This document shows, in pieces, positions 37,901 through 49,284 of a stretch of 64,000 nt of DNA; within the stretch, counting starts at the first letter, position 1, and each line of letters starts with the position of its first letter. Source of the stretch: Eumeta japonica. Lineage: Eukaryota; Arthropoda; Insecta; Lepidoptera; Psychidae. Position numbers and translations under genes: made by a program. The DNA lies in contig BGZK01000180.1 in the NCBI GenBank assembly GCA_005406025.1, positions 496,001 through 560,000 of the forward strand, written 5' to 3'. Under the pieces are notes generated by a model. It was not told the DNA's origin. It did no database searches and was given only the letters and a program-made list of their open reading frames with translations.

Positions 37901-40900
37901 TACGGAAACTAAAGAACATTTACGAAAAAAGCACAGCACAAATAAAACTAGAAAGAACGGGCGAAGAGTTTCCAATAGAAAAGGGAGTCCGTCAGGGAGA
38001 TTTTCAGCTGTGTTGGAGATGATCTTTAGAAGACTGGATTGGGATAACTACGGGTCAAACGTAAACGGTGAGAAATTAAATCTTCTGAGGTTCGCTGACG
38101 ACTTAATACTTTTCTCCGAACGCCCTAAGATCTTGGAAAAGGTGTTGCAACAATTGTCTCTACATTACACAACAGTGTCTCTACTTTAATATCAATTTAA
38201 AAATCATGAGCAATTCTTCACAAAGAGAAGATATCAAGATTGATGATCCGCAATTAGAATACATGAATGCGTACATTTACCTAGAGCAATTAGTATCACC
38301 AACAGAGAAATTGAGAGAAGAATAGCTAACACTTGGAAGAGACTTAGGTCCTTAAGAGAAATAATGAAAAATAAATAGATGCCAATGTCAGAGAAGCGAA
38401 AAGTTTTTAATACCTATATCCTGCCATGTCTGACATACACATGCCAAACTTGGATCTTAAATGATCAATAAAAAAATAAAATACACATTGGACGTAAGAA
38501 GACGAGACTGAATTCAGTTAGAAAGGATAAAAGGAAGGACTAAGTTCGAAAACATACAAACTGTATGCAGAAAACTGAAATGGCGCTGGGCGGGAGATTT
38601 GATGAGGAAATTGAAAGAGAAATGGACAAACCAATAACTGCATGGTACCCTATAGAATGCTGTAGAAGGAAGGGAAGACAGTTAAAGCAATGGGAATATG
38701 ATTTTAAGAAAGTAGCTGGCCCAGAATGATTACGTATAGCAAAGGATAGAAACAAGTGGAAGGTCTTAGAGGAGGCCTTTGTGGAAAGACAACCTGTTAA
38801 GAGAGAAGACCGACCGAATGCCGAGAATATGATTTAGTTTAAGTTAATTAATTTTTTATCTCTTTTACTTTCAACTGTTGTAGAAATAATTGTTTGTTAA
38901 TTAAATTAAGTGAACAGCAATAAAGAATTGTTATTATTATTACCAAAAGTAATCATCTCATCATCAAAAAATTATTTTGCCATGATGATAATATAACGGA
39001 AGACCATATATATTTCTAGGTTCGTTGGCATTTACGAGTTCGTGAACAAATTGACGGTGATACGCGATCCGGAGCTGTTGCGGGCGATCGGGGTCAAAGA
39101 CTTCGACTGCTTTTCCGATCATCGACTTTTCACTAGCAAAGAGGATCGCTTGTTCGCCAAAAGCTTGTTCGGATTAACAGGTTTATTTATATCTCATTTT
39201 TTTTCAATGTCTACAATTTTATCATTTAAAAATTTGCAACTAATTTCAAAAATATCATAATTTTCAATTTCATTTCGTAATTAGATTCCTACGTTTCCTT
39301 AGACATTTTCAATTATATTAGGTGCGTATTATTAGTTTTTGTTCTCCGTTTCAGAAACTTTATGTCTATGTAATTATTTTTGAAAATGGGAAAATTGTTA
39401 ATTGAAAGTGTAATTTCAGGTCAGAAGTGGCGCGACATGCGGTCGACGCTGAGTCCCGCCTTCACGGGCTCTAAATTGCGGGGTATGGTTCCGCTCATAC
39501 AGGACTGCAGCAAGAACCTGGTGCGCCAACTCAATGAAGAGATGAAAGAAAGCAAAAGTAGGTATAAGAGATAATAAACTAAACTATATACATAAGAATG
39601 CCTAAAAAGGTTTTAATTCTTGTTTTAAACTCTAGTGGCGAATGCGAAAAACGTAATACATTTCAATTTGATTTATTTTCTTCAGGTGGTTATTTGGATT
39701 TAGACAGCAAAGATCTTTTCTCACGCTATGCAAACGACGTGATCGCAACCTGCGCTTTTGGACTTCAAGTGAATTCTGTGGCTGAAAAAAATAACACATT
39801 CCATGCGATGGGCACAAAAATGACCAAATTTGAATTTGTACAACTTGCAAAGATGTTTATTATGATTATTTTCCCTTTCATTAATAAGGTATAATAAAAT
39901 AATGGCTTTATTTAAAACATATACCTTAACTTAAGAGTATAACAATTTTTTTTCACTTTCAGTTTGTGGAAATAAGTATGTTCTCGAAAAACGCTATAGA
40001 TTACTTCAGCAAAATCGTACTGCGAACTATAAAGGATAGAGAAGAAAACAATATACATAGGCCCGATTTGATACAAATTTTATTAGAAGCTAAAAAAGGT
40101 GTAGAATTAATTTCAAATTTAATTTTATTATTATATGAATAAGTAGTTGTCTTAGTCCTTCTTTGACCACAACTAAATCATGTATAAAACGGAGTCCCTC
40201 ATGACTTTGGCGAGTCTAAATGACGATACTAGGTCACCGATACTGGTGCTCTCCTCGGGCAGTCACAAAAATTGTGAAGAGTTATTGTAACAGCTAGAAC
40301 AAAAGATGAGGTTATCTAATTCATACTCTTGAAAAAGTTTTATTGTTTTTTTACTGTTATATTTTTCATTAATATTTCATAATTGAACAAGGGCGACTGA
40401 AATCTTTTAAGTGAATATGATGTCCATTAAAATATTGGCAGGTACCTTGACTCATGAGAATGTTAAAGATGAAAAGGATGCAGGATTTGCAACCGTGGAA
40501 GAATCCAACATCGGTAAAGGAATTGTAAAACGAGGTATATTTTTTATTAAATCTAATTAATCATTGACTTAATGATAATAAATAAGACTCTTATTATCTT
40601 TTATAGAATAATGTTTTTTGTATAATTCTTGATCTTGCGCTAGGGACAAGTTGCTACAAAAAATACAAGTACTCACATATCTACAAAATTTTGCAGCTTG
40701 GGATGACGACCATTTAGCTGCGCAAGCCATTTTGTTCTTCTTTGGTGGTTTCGAAACTGTTTCTACGACTATGGTATTTTTGATATATGAGCTCGCAGTT
40801 AATCCTGATGTTCAGTCCAAGTTAAGACAAGAAATTGATAAATGCTACAAAGAAAATCAAGGAAAGATTGATTATGACACTATCAATCAAATAAAATATC

Positions 40901-43523
40901 TAGATATGGTACTCTCAGGTAAATAAATAGCGAAAATCTTGTTTTTTATATATTTGGTTTGGCAAAAAACTTTTTTTTTATCTGACATAAATAATAATTT
41001 GTTTTTAATTTTTATTCTTAAATTGTTTTGGTTCTTTCTACAGAGAGTCTTAGAAAGTGGCCTCCATTACCGGCAATCGATAGAATCTGCCAAAAACGCT
41101 ACAACTTGGGAAAACCTCACAACAAGGCTACAAAAGACTATTATGTATGCAATAATAGCTTGCCAAATATTATTTTAATATTTATGCTATATTTTTTCTA
41201 CATATCCTCGCTATATTCCATGAAAAATCATGACACTACATCAGCATTCCATATAGCGATTTTTTTTATTTTGAATTTTATTCATAAGGAAATGTTTCTT
41301 TATTTCCTTAGAGTTCAGAACATTAATTCTGTGTTCGCAGAATTATGCATTGATCGATTAAATTAGAAGAATGTTCTTGAAAATCTTTACATTTACATGC
41401 GTTATTGCAACTTTGATATCTTGATTTTCTGCTAGGACTTAACTGATTGTAATGTGAATGCGAGGTCACGTAGAAAATGAATAGAGAGGGCCTAAATAAG
41501 TATCGACACCCCATTGATTATATGAGTCGTTTAGACCAGAGATTGTCGTTAATAAGATACCAAAAATGGCATCGAAATCTATGAAATTATTAACTCTAAG
41601 CACTTCGTACGGTTTTGTTTCATTAATTTCATCTTGACAGTTGCGCATCTATAGCAGTTTCAACCTCCCCCCTATCATTCTTTATATAACGGTCAGCAAA
41701 TCACAGTTTGACTCATTATTGTTATAATGTTTCTCCATTTGTATTATAAACTTATGCCTATTTCCCCTAAGGGTAGGCAGAGACCACAGATTGCGGAACG
41801 GTACGATTTTTACTTATCTCTCTTTTACTGACATCCATCAATCGTTTCTTGCAAGGTCGTTGATTTCCCGTAATTAAAATTTGGCCTTTTTTAATATTCC
41901 TGATTAATTAAATTAAAAATTAAGCTTTCAAAGTTATTTCAAATTTATGAAAATTTAATGGATTTTTAAACTGTCCTTTTAAATCTATTTTCAATACTGA
42001 GACTCTAGAAGCAACTACATTTTAGATCATGAAGCAAATATGTTTGTGTCTTTTGTTTGTTACTCCATATTGTTATCATCATAGTACTTTCATCGTTGAA
42101 ATTATTTTTTTTCTTGTATTTATTAAAGTGTTTTTCAATTTCTCTCACCTATCTTTTTCTTTCACTGCTTTGCGTTAATAATAAATATTCGAATACATTT
42201 TTAAAATTGCTATTTAATTAAATACTTTTTGATTCTGTACTTTTAATTAATTATAAATACTATAATTGCAGCTCGAAACAGGTTCAATTGTCTTTATACC
42301 AATTTGGCCAATCCACTACGACCCACGATATTACTCTGAGCCGACACGTTTCAATCCAGAGCGGTTTTCCGATGACAATAAACACAACATCAAGCCCTTC
42401 ACGTATATGCCCTTCGGCATTGGCCCTAGAAATTGCATAGGTAAATAGTGACCAAGATGAAATTAGTTTATAATTTTGTATTAAATAAATTAAAGACGAG
42501 CATTATTTTGTAATACATTTAAGAGATATAGTGCTCAATAAATCGTAGAGGTAACGATATGCGGACATCATACATACAGGCGGATCATCAGCACAGCGAA
42601 GCAGACTTCGCCCCAATGAGAAAGCATAGCTCGAGTAGCGCGTGCGCTACGATCGTACCACGCACCTTCGTCAGGCTGGAGCTCGGGTTATAATTGATTC
42701 ATGGAACAATAGCATTATGCGTTTTTTTTTTCATAATAAATATCATACCCAGTATTATTATTTATTTCGCCTCTTATAGTATTTTTTGAAAAAACTCTTT
42801 ATCTCAAATAAGAAAAATCAATATCACGTCAACTAGAAGGTCGATTAGTTGCTTTATTGCTCGTGTGTAGGGGTACCAGAAACTAAATTTTGTTCACTTT
42901 CAAATCTAGTCCTGCTTTTCAGAATAATATCGTTTTTATCACTTACCCCTATGTACATAATTCTTAAGTAATTTCAGTAGTTGAGTGAAAATTAAATAAT
43001 TTCAATATTTACCCATTAAAATACCTTAAATGATGTAAATAAACTTTTGACGTCGGTTTCTTTTATCAAGAGATGTGAGATATGATTTTTTTTTGTGATG
43101 CCATTATGTGTAAAAGTCGTCGAAATTTCTAATGACCTTTTCCGTACATGCCATTTTATTATAATGTAATTAATTCCTTAATGTTTTACTGTCTCTGATT
43201 TCTCAGTCTGCACATGAGGGAAAAACTTTGATTGGTGTTGACTAGTGGTCTCAGATGTGCCTCTTCTTCGTCATAAGATGTACATATGAACCAATAGACT
43301 ACACGTGTATAATTTGTCATAAATTTAATTTTGTATATTTCCAGGTTCTCGTTTCGCTATAACAGAAGTAAAAGCGATGGTGTTCGAGTTGCTAAGAAAC
43401 TTCGAGGTGACTCCATCGCCAAAGACAAGAGTGCCAGCTGAATTAGATCCTTCGAATTTCACTATGCGCCTGCTGGGAGGAAATTACATAAGAATGAAAC
43501 CCAGAAATAGTTCTGTTTTGTAG
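33609..43523 (+). CDS. Cytochrome P450, CYP9 family, gene 3 (10 coding exons, 533 aa)
   Basis: Predicted microsomal monooxygenase. Coding exons: 33609-33808, 39020-39180, 39420-39557, 39686-39888, 39963-40098, 40442-40534, 40697-40918, 41044-41144, 42272-42440, 43345-43523; sum 1602 nt, no stop, all GT/AG. The start is set by its position three bases after an acceptor and by alignment with the other copies; an upstream in-frame ATG at 33588 would lie before the acceptor. It has an anchor of about 18 hydrophobic residues and a normal hinge LPPVPVLGN. WRDMR, helix I GGFETVS, ESLRKWPP, PERF and FGIGPRNCIG with Cys473 follow. Intron 1 (5.2 kb) holds a whole degraded retrotransposon in the sense direction. 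The reading frame shows no sign of decay, so the gene is probably functional. Confidence 0.93.
34715..38945 (+). mobile_element. RTE-like non-LTR retrotransposon, degraded, in intron 1 of gene 3
   Basis: The sense strand reads, in broken frames, the order expected for an RTE-type element. An ORF1-like start comes first (about 34715-34850, coiled coil then NIVIFGVEET), then a basic segment near 35100-35380. The endonuclease follows (35550-36060; GISELRRVGEG-like, then MMGDFNGNIGK at 35944). Reverse transcriptase (37360-38160) includes KTAGSDQITNEFL, GVRQGD and LRFADDLILFSE. A C-terminal domain near 38570-38800 has RWAGDLMR and WEYDFKKVAGPE-like words. The tail has an AATAAAGAATTGTTATTATTATT-type end near 38930, as RTE elements often show. 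Many stops make it dead. A second element splits it at 36651-37326. Confidence 0.75.
36651..37326 (-). mobile_element. 5'-truncated jockey-like LINE nested in the RTE-like element
   Basis: On the minus strand this encodes the C-terminal end of a jockey/CR1-type reverse transcriptase polyprotein. It runs from an SYELWNF start through REKFKEINILTLA, NGQFVNFYKKIPAEIYNL and FKRFVKRKLYDK. The 3' tail has the words GGGCAAGAAACTC and TACCACCCATTCC (as read on the plus strand), a signature repeated widely in moth and butterfly genomes. The short direct repeat CAATGA flanks it (36645-36650 and 37327-37332; ATCAATGA against ACCAATGA when extended), a likely target duplication. The host element's coding order resumes directly after it. 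Confidence 0.72.
42540..42690. other. GC-rich patch in intron 9 of gene 3
   Basis: About 150 bp with many CpG dinucleotides and words such as GCGCGTGCGCTACG stand out inside an AT-rich intron. I see no reading frame or tRNA fold. It may be a fragment of an inserted repeat; its origin is not recognised. Confidence 0.3.
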
Positions 43524-44630
43524 ATCGATTATGTTGAACGACATGTTAAGTTAAAAAATACAAAATATTAAATTCTAAAGCACTAAACATTTACATAAAT
43601 GTCACAAATGGGGAAAAAATTAACTAACATCCTATAATTTTAACCGAACTTTACAAATATCTATTGTGTATAAATAATTAGTTTCTTGGCGCTGAAATAG
43701 CGCTCATCAATAGCCTATCATATGGATATTAAGGAGAAATTACAACATAAATATATAACACTTTATTACCTATAAAAAAAAAAAATTGAAAACAATAAAC
43801 GATCCCAGAATTGACCTAGGGCCATGTTTATATACGTAAACACTTTTGAGGCTTTATAACATAAATAATAAAAATTACGTTCAATTCTTTTGTAAATCAT
43901 ATTGGAAAGAATGTACAGAAGTTTGCGTTTATAGTTAGAAATAAAATAACTATAATCGGAAGCTTGGAATTAAAATAAACAACTTTAATTGTTGCATGGA
44001 TTTTATTTTGCCTAAACGTTCAGGTATTAACATACACATACACACGTACAAAAAATAATTAAATGCATAGCATTTAAGGGCGCTTTACGATCGAAAAATT
44101 TTTTGATCTTTTTGTCAGCTATAATTTCTAACGCTGTACTTTCTTTATTACAGAAAATAGGGAAAAATTGCATACCATTGTATTGATAATTTAATAAAGG
44201 TTAGTTCTATCTGTTATTTATTGTAATAGCAATGAAAAACAAAACATCAAAATAGTTCCCAAAACCGATCCCGTTAGTCAACCACGAAACTTGAAAAAAA
44301 CACGATCACTTGTAAAATTTTCTTTGTTTATTAGCTTTAGAGTTGCAAAAGTACATTCCTATTGAAAATGGTTCTCCTATTTGGTGTCGATAAATTATAA
44401 TTAATAAAAAATATAATTATAGAGCAAAAGGAAATTTTTGACAAATAGTGGCGACCTCTAGTAGTACGTAAACACATTGTTACTATCTGTCTCGAAATGA
44501 TTGGGTTGTAATAGATGGCACTTTTTAAATTTTTTCGATAGTGGAATATTTATTTTTAATAATATTCACTTAACATTTTATTCTTTGTTTAATCATATTT
44601 TTAACAAAAAAAAAAATAATGCAAAGAACC
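43524..44630. other. AT-rich 3' flank of gene 3
   Basis: No coding relic is visible. An AATAAA at about 43793 follows a run of A and could serve as the polyadenylation signal of gene 3. Confidence 0.3.
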
Positions 44631-44639
44631 CGGATTAAC

Positions 44640-45112
44640 TCGCAATAAGTTAATGCTATGTGTATGGTGGGATTGGAAGGCCATTATTCATTATGAGCTT
44701 TTACCGGCGAGTAGGATCATAAACTTGGATCTCTACTGCCAAGAGCTGATGACTCAAGCAAGAAGTAAAAAAAAAAAAACACCTGGAATCGATCAATAGA
44801 AAGGGTGTAATTGTTCACCACGATAACGCCAGATCACACACATCTTTAGCGACTCAGCAAATATTGAGAGAGTTTGTTTGGGAAATGTTAATACATCCAC
44901 CATATAGTCCTGTCACTCAAATTTTCACCTGTGTCGGTCTTTTCAGAATTCGTAGTGTTAGGTTAACATCAATAGAAGACTGTCAAAATTACTTGTCACA
45001 GTTTTTTGATCAGAAGTCCCAAAATTTCTACAGCAATGGGATTATTTCACTACTTACAAAATGGCAACAAGTTGTTTAACAAAATGACATAATATGTCAT
45101 TTTGTTAAACAA
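44640..45112 (+). mobile_element. mariner transposase C-terminal relic with palindromic end
   Basis: Frames joined by eye read like the catalytic half of a mariner transposase. They include MLCVWWDWKAIIHYELLPA, then INLDLYCQEL, an HHDNARSH-like word, VLIHPPYSPV and RSFQNS. LSQFFDQKSQNFYSNGI and KWQQVV then run to the stop. The first half of the protein is missing and frames are broken. The 3' part is nearly the same sequence as the relic at 13440-13990. Just after the stop an 18-bp inverted repeat (45072-45089 and 45095-45112) closes around five bases, which is not a usual mariner terminus. Confidence 0.75.
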
Positions 45113-45399
45113 TTTTATGTATATAATAACTGATATATATAAAATATGATGAAAATTTAGATTGAATATGTATATAGAATACGAATAAAACTTTTTCTTC
45201 GACCTCATATTATATAGGTTACTATGAAACTAGCTATAAGTTGCACGCGTAAACGAGAAGCTTTCGAAAAAACTTGGCTTCATTTTCATATTTCTGGCAC
45301 TAAAGATTCTAAAAATTCTTTCATTTATAGAAAAATACCCTATCCCCGAGTAATATAGCCCAAATTTTATTTCGATATTACAAGCAATATACAAATCAG

Positions 45400-45790
45400 G
45401 ACCGTGACCGGTAGCAGAATCGAAATAGCATACAACACGAGAAATAAAATTGAAAGTCGTGACCAAGTTCGAAATCAAGTGTAGGATCATAATTAGAATC
45501 AAGAGCGAGACCGGAATCAGAATGGGAAGCATTACTGAGATCAAAATTTGCAAAATCTGGACCGAGATCGAGAATAGAATTGGAATCCTCTTATATCAAG
45601 ATCGAAGTCGGAATTAAAAGCGGAACCTCGATCGAAATTGAGAATGAAAGAAATTGACATCGAGAGCAAAACAGGGATCGGAATAGAGAATGGGTTAGTA
45701 ATTGGGATATTGATTTCGCAATGGAGCGATACACAAGATAATGGAATTCATTTTATATCTACCCATTCAGAGCCACAAACAAGAGCTAGT
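45400..45790 (+). repeat. GA-rich 'GGAATCG' repeat, second copy
   Basis: It shares with 8700-9122 the opening ACCGGTAGC.GAATCGAAAT, the AGTCGTG.CC word, AATCAAGAGCGAGA, the sequence GATACA.AAGAT followed by GGAATTCATT near the end, and a final AGCTAG. The body consists of degenerate GATCGAAAT/GGAATC words. There is no coding capacity. The two copies differ a lot, so this is an old family. Confidence 0.5.
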
Positions 45791-46549
45791 AAATTATAAA
45801 ATAACGTTTGAAATACGTCATAATTTTTTTGCAAATTCATACTTTACCACTCTTCCGGAAGGCAGTTTTCCTCAAGAAGCACGAAGCCCAATAGCCTTCA
45901 GTTGTTTCTAATATTTTGCGAACTGCGTTGGAAATGCGAGAAAGAATTACAGTTCAAGCTTCTCAATTTAAACTAAGAATATAAGAGGGTATGTCTTTGT
46001 AGTGGATGAGTAAAAATTGACGTAATGATCCTCGTGATGCCTAACAATGAGATATTATTAGATGGATTATAAAGGTACAATCGTAGAGCGAAACTAGAAA
46101 ATCAGCAAACGAATCTCATATTTCACCAACATATATATATATTTTACTACAACTATAAACGAAATCGTTTTATATTTGCCTAAAATATAATTTGACTTCC
46201 ACCAAAGCGTAGACATTCATACTCATATGTCATTAACAGTACGTGAAAAACCAGGTCTTTGATCGAAGTCCTTCAGTTTTGTTGTGGATGAAATCATCTC
46301 CCAGGTGAAAGTTGTTTCTATTCAATTTTCTCAAAGTATTTTTCATCTATAAACTCGTAGTCCATACCTTTTTTGATCGAACTCTTCAATTCTTATATAT
46401 AACTGTTTTACAGTTAATAAGAGCATTATTTGCTTAGCCCCACTTATTTACAATTTATACAGTTTTACTTCCCTATTATTTATTAGTCTATTTACATTAT
46501 TTACTATATACATTAGTCTATTTACTTAGCTAAATTTTTTGGGTGCCGA

Positions 46550-47740
46550 TCTTGATTTCGTTTCTCAGCATCTGCTCACAGGGTTGACGTTGAGGCGACC
46601 ATCACCCTAGTCGACTATATTTGAGGTAGTTGAATGATCAACTGTGCCTCAGATTTTAATATCCCCTCGCACGTTATTTTGTGGAATTTAAGGGGGTTGT
46701 TGACGTAAGCATTATGAACTCTGAGAACGCATTCAAGTAGTGATCTCGTAGTCGCCTTACAGGAACTGGGGTCGGTGGATAGACCTCTCCTTTTTAGGCT
46801 CTTGTTGGCTTAGTTTTAGGGTCTATTGACACTTTTCTTCCTCTTCGCTTAGGATGTACTTGCTCCCTGCGGGTATTTTGCTCCAAGCAAGCTTTTTACG
46901 GTTCTTCCTAGTGTCCCTAGGAATGCACAGATGCGTCTATAAGACTCAGAGTTTTCTTTGTGAGCTCTCTGCCTGCTGTCCTCCAGCTCCGTTTTCTTGT
47001 CTTTGGTTGTGCCTTGCTAGAAACGTTCGGAACCTTGCATCTGTGTGGGGTGTCAATCTACTGATTTTCACAGCACAGGACGTTTCTTCCACGCTTGGGA
47101 GGAACCGTCTAGTGACTTCTCCGGTGCTTGACGATTGATGTCGGTCCTGCCACTTGAGGACAGACTTGTATCGAATCCTTTTTTTGACATAGGACAGGGG
47201 GACCTTGTCGTAGTCCGCTAGGTATCGTATCAGATCGCAGAGTTGATGTTTTAGCGAGCTAATCAACGCTTTCGCTTCCTGCCGTACCTATGTGAGCCTT
47301 CAGCCAAAATAATTGAATCTCTCGATCCTCTGCTCTGATTTCCCAAATGTTCTCCCTGATGGACTTAGCTAGCGCATGTTCTGCCTTACTGTCCATTAGC
47401 AGGTCTAGGTAGGGCTGAGAATCGCTTAACACTTTTGGCTCTGTTCTGGACTTAATCAGTAACATTGGTTTGTGCAGCGCGTACAGTTCCGATCGGAAAA
47501 CCGTACAGGAGGGGCCTAAACTAAAGGTGAGGTTTGTGACTTTCTTGTGTTTCTCCCAAGTTACTGCAGTACCCACTTTGACCTCTATTTTGCTGCCATC
47601 GGTGTACACATGTTGGCCAGCAATCTTTTTGGACAAAATCCAGATCTGCGTCCTCTAGAGGCTCGTATGTCACTCTTTGCAGTGTTGAGGGATGAGATTG
47701 CTCCACGTAACTCATTTTCTTTCTGTTCATTTTCAATAGT
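46550..47740 (-). mobile_element. R1-like LINE, 3' portion with RNase H domain
   Basis: The minus strand encodes a HPSTL..V.YEPLEDADL segment (47650-47725) and then, after a frameshift, an RNase H domain. HVYTDGSKIEVKVG carries the first catalytic Asp, SELYAL the Glu, LSDSQ the next Asp, and a tail follows with WLKAHIGTAGSESVD. After that come VPLSYVKKRIR, KWQDRHQSSSTGEVTRRFLP and a decayed C-terminus. This order is that of the R1 clade. The 5' part (endonuclease and reverse transcriptase) is absent, as in a 5'-truncated insertion. The rest to about 46550 is its probable 3' untranslated tail. It lies outside ribosomal DNA, the usual R1 target. Confidence 0.72.
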
Positions 47741-47744
47741 AAAT

Positions 47745-49284
47745 ACTTAGATACTCAACATAACACGTATAGTATTATCTGTAGTTAATATCAGAGTGAT
47801 AACTTAAAAATTTCACTGTGAAGCGCTAAATAAAGTAACATTAATTATTTCTAATCTAGTTTTTCCAGAGAAAATACCTACATGGATAAACTTGGAAAGT
47901 AATACTTTATCAAAGTAAAAATGGACATCGAAAGCGTAAAGGCCGTCTCCGAGTAGTTTACTTAAAGTAATAAGATAAATGACTAATTTTGACACGAAAT
48001 GCACCCGTATGATTTTATAACTTCAGTAATTTAGTCTCTGTAAGTTGCTAAACGTTTTATTTTTAGTTAGAAAACTTCAAATTATGATCCTATATTAAAA
48101 TGGATTGCAATGTAATACGATAATTTTTTTAATTTACTAAATTTAAGTTCCGTCGATAAAATTAAACGTAATACACATTCGATAAATTATTTATCTTAAC
48201 GTATAGACATCCGTGTTGTAATAAAAGATGTATGGAGATAGCGATAACTGACTATCTTTTCTGCGAGATATGATTTTGATGAATGAAATTTCAATCGATT
48301 ATGCCGTAATTGCATTGCTTACTCATGTTGAAAATTAACTTTCCACTCAATCACCTCTAAGAAAAAAAATTAAAGCTTCGCTGTATTTATATATGCAAAA
48401 ATAAGAGTAAAGCTATGTAAACCAAAGCTGCCTTCAAAGAAGTTACATTGGGATCTCGTCAGTAACGGTGCAGTTAGACCAGCTGGAGGCCTTATGGCCT
48501 TAAAAGCCCGTCATGCGAAATAAAATTAGTCGAAGAGCTAACACTTGAATCGCAGTACAGCAAGTATATCTGCTTAATATCACGTGATCTGTTAACAGTC
48601 AATGGCTATTGAAAGATAAATATTTCTTGAAAGTTGAAATATTTTTTATACAGTTTCGGGAATAATCAAGGAGAAGAACTGGAATGGATCTTCTACCAGC
48701 ATATTTTTTTTTGTTATCCTAGATCCTTAACTTTATTTTATTATATTGAAGCTCAGCCTGAATGTTTGTAGACAAAATAATGCAGTTATTGATGAGTAAA
48801 ATTTCAATACACTTTATGAATTGTTTATTTTTGGTATCAATTATTTATATGCAAATTCTACTATAAAAGTAACATAGTCAGCCATATAAGAATTATTAAG
48901 CCTTGATAATCGAAACTTATGAATTGCGAGCACATGTTTTTGGAGTTTACTCAACAAGAATCGATTTTCATAGATAGTCTACGGTACACAAATTATACGG
49001 GGTGCGAAATCTAATGTTAATAAAAAATAAAGTCGTTATTTTGCCCCTCTACGCAACACATTCGCGTTTCTCATAATGAAAGCGTATATTTTTCTTCCAT
49101 TGCTGATTTACAGACGTTTTATTTTTAATTCAGTTATGTTAAGCTTACGATATACATGGAGTTAAATGTTATTGCCATTGTTACAAATCGTTTAAAGGGT
49201 TTAATACGTAATATTATTTACGTGAAATATTTTATTAAATCGTTAGAACTGAATACGAAAAAAAATATAAACACGTTTTCAAGA
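47745..49284. other. AT-rich intergenic region, no gene recognised
   Basis: Only short random open frames are present. One 63-codon frame on the minus strand (47813-48004) has no recognisable domain. There is no repeat structure I can name. Confidence 0.35.

Noticed and set aside
47470..47750. Plus-strand frames over 47.4-47.8 kb
   Set aside because: They are antisense to the RNase H domain of the R1-like relic.
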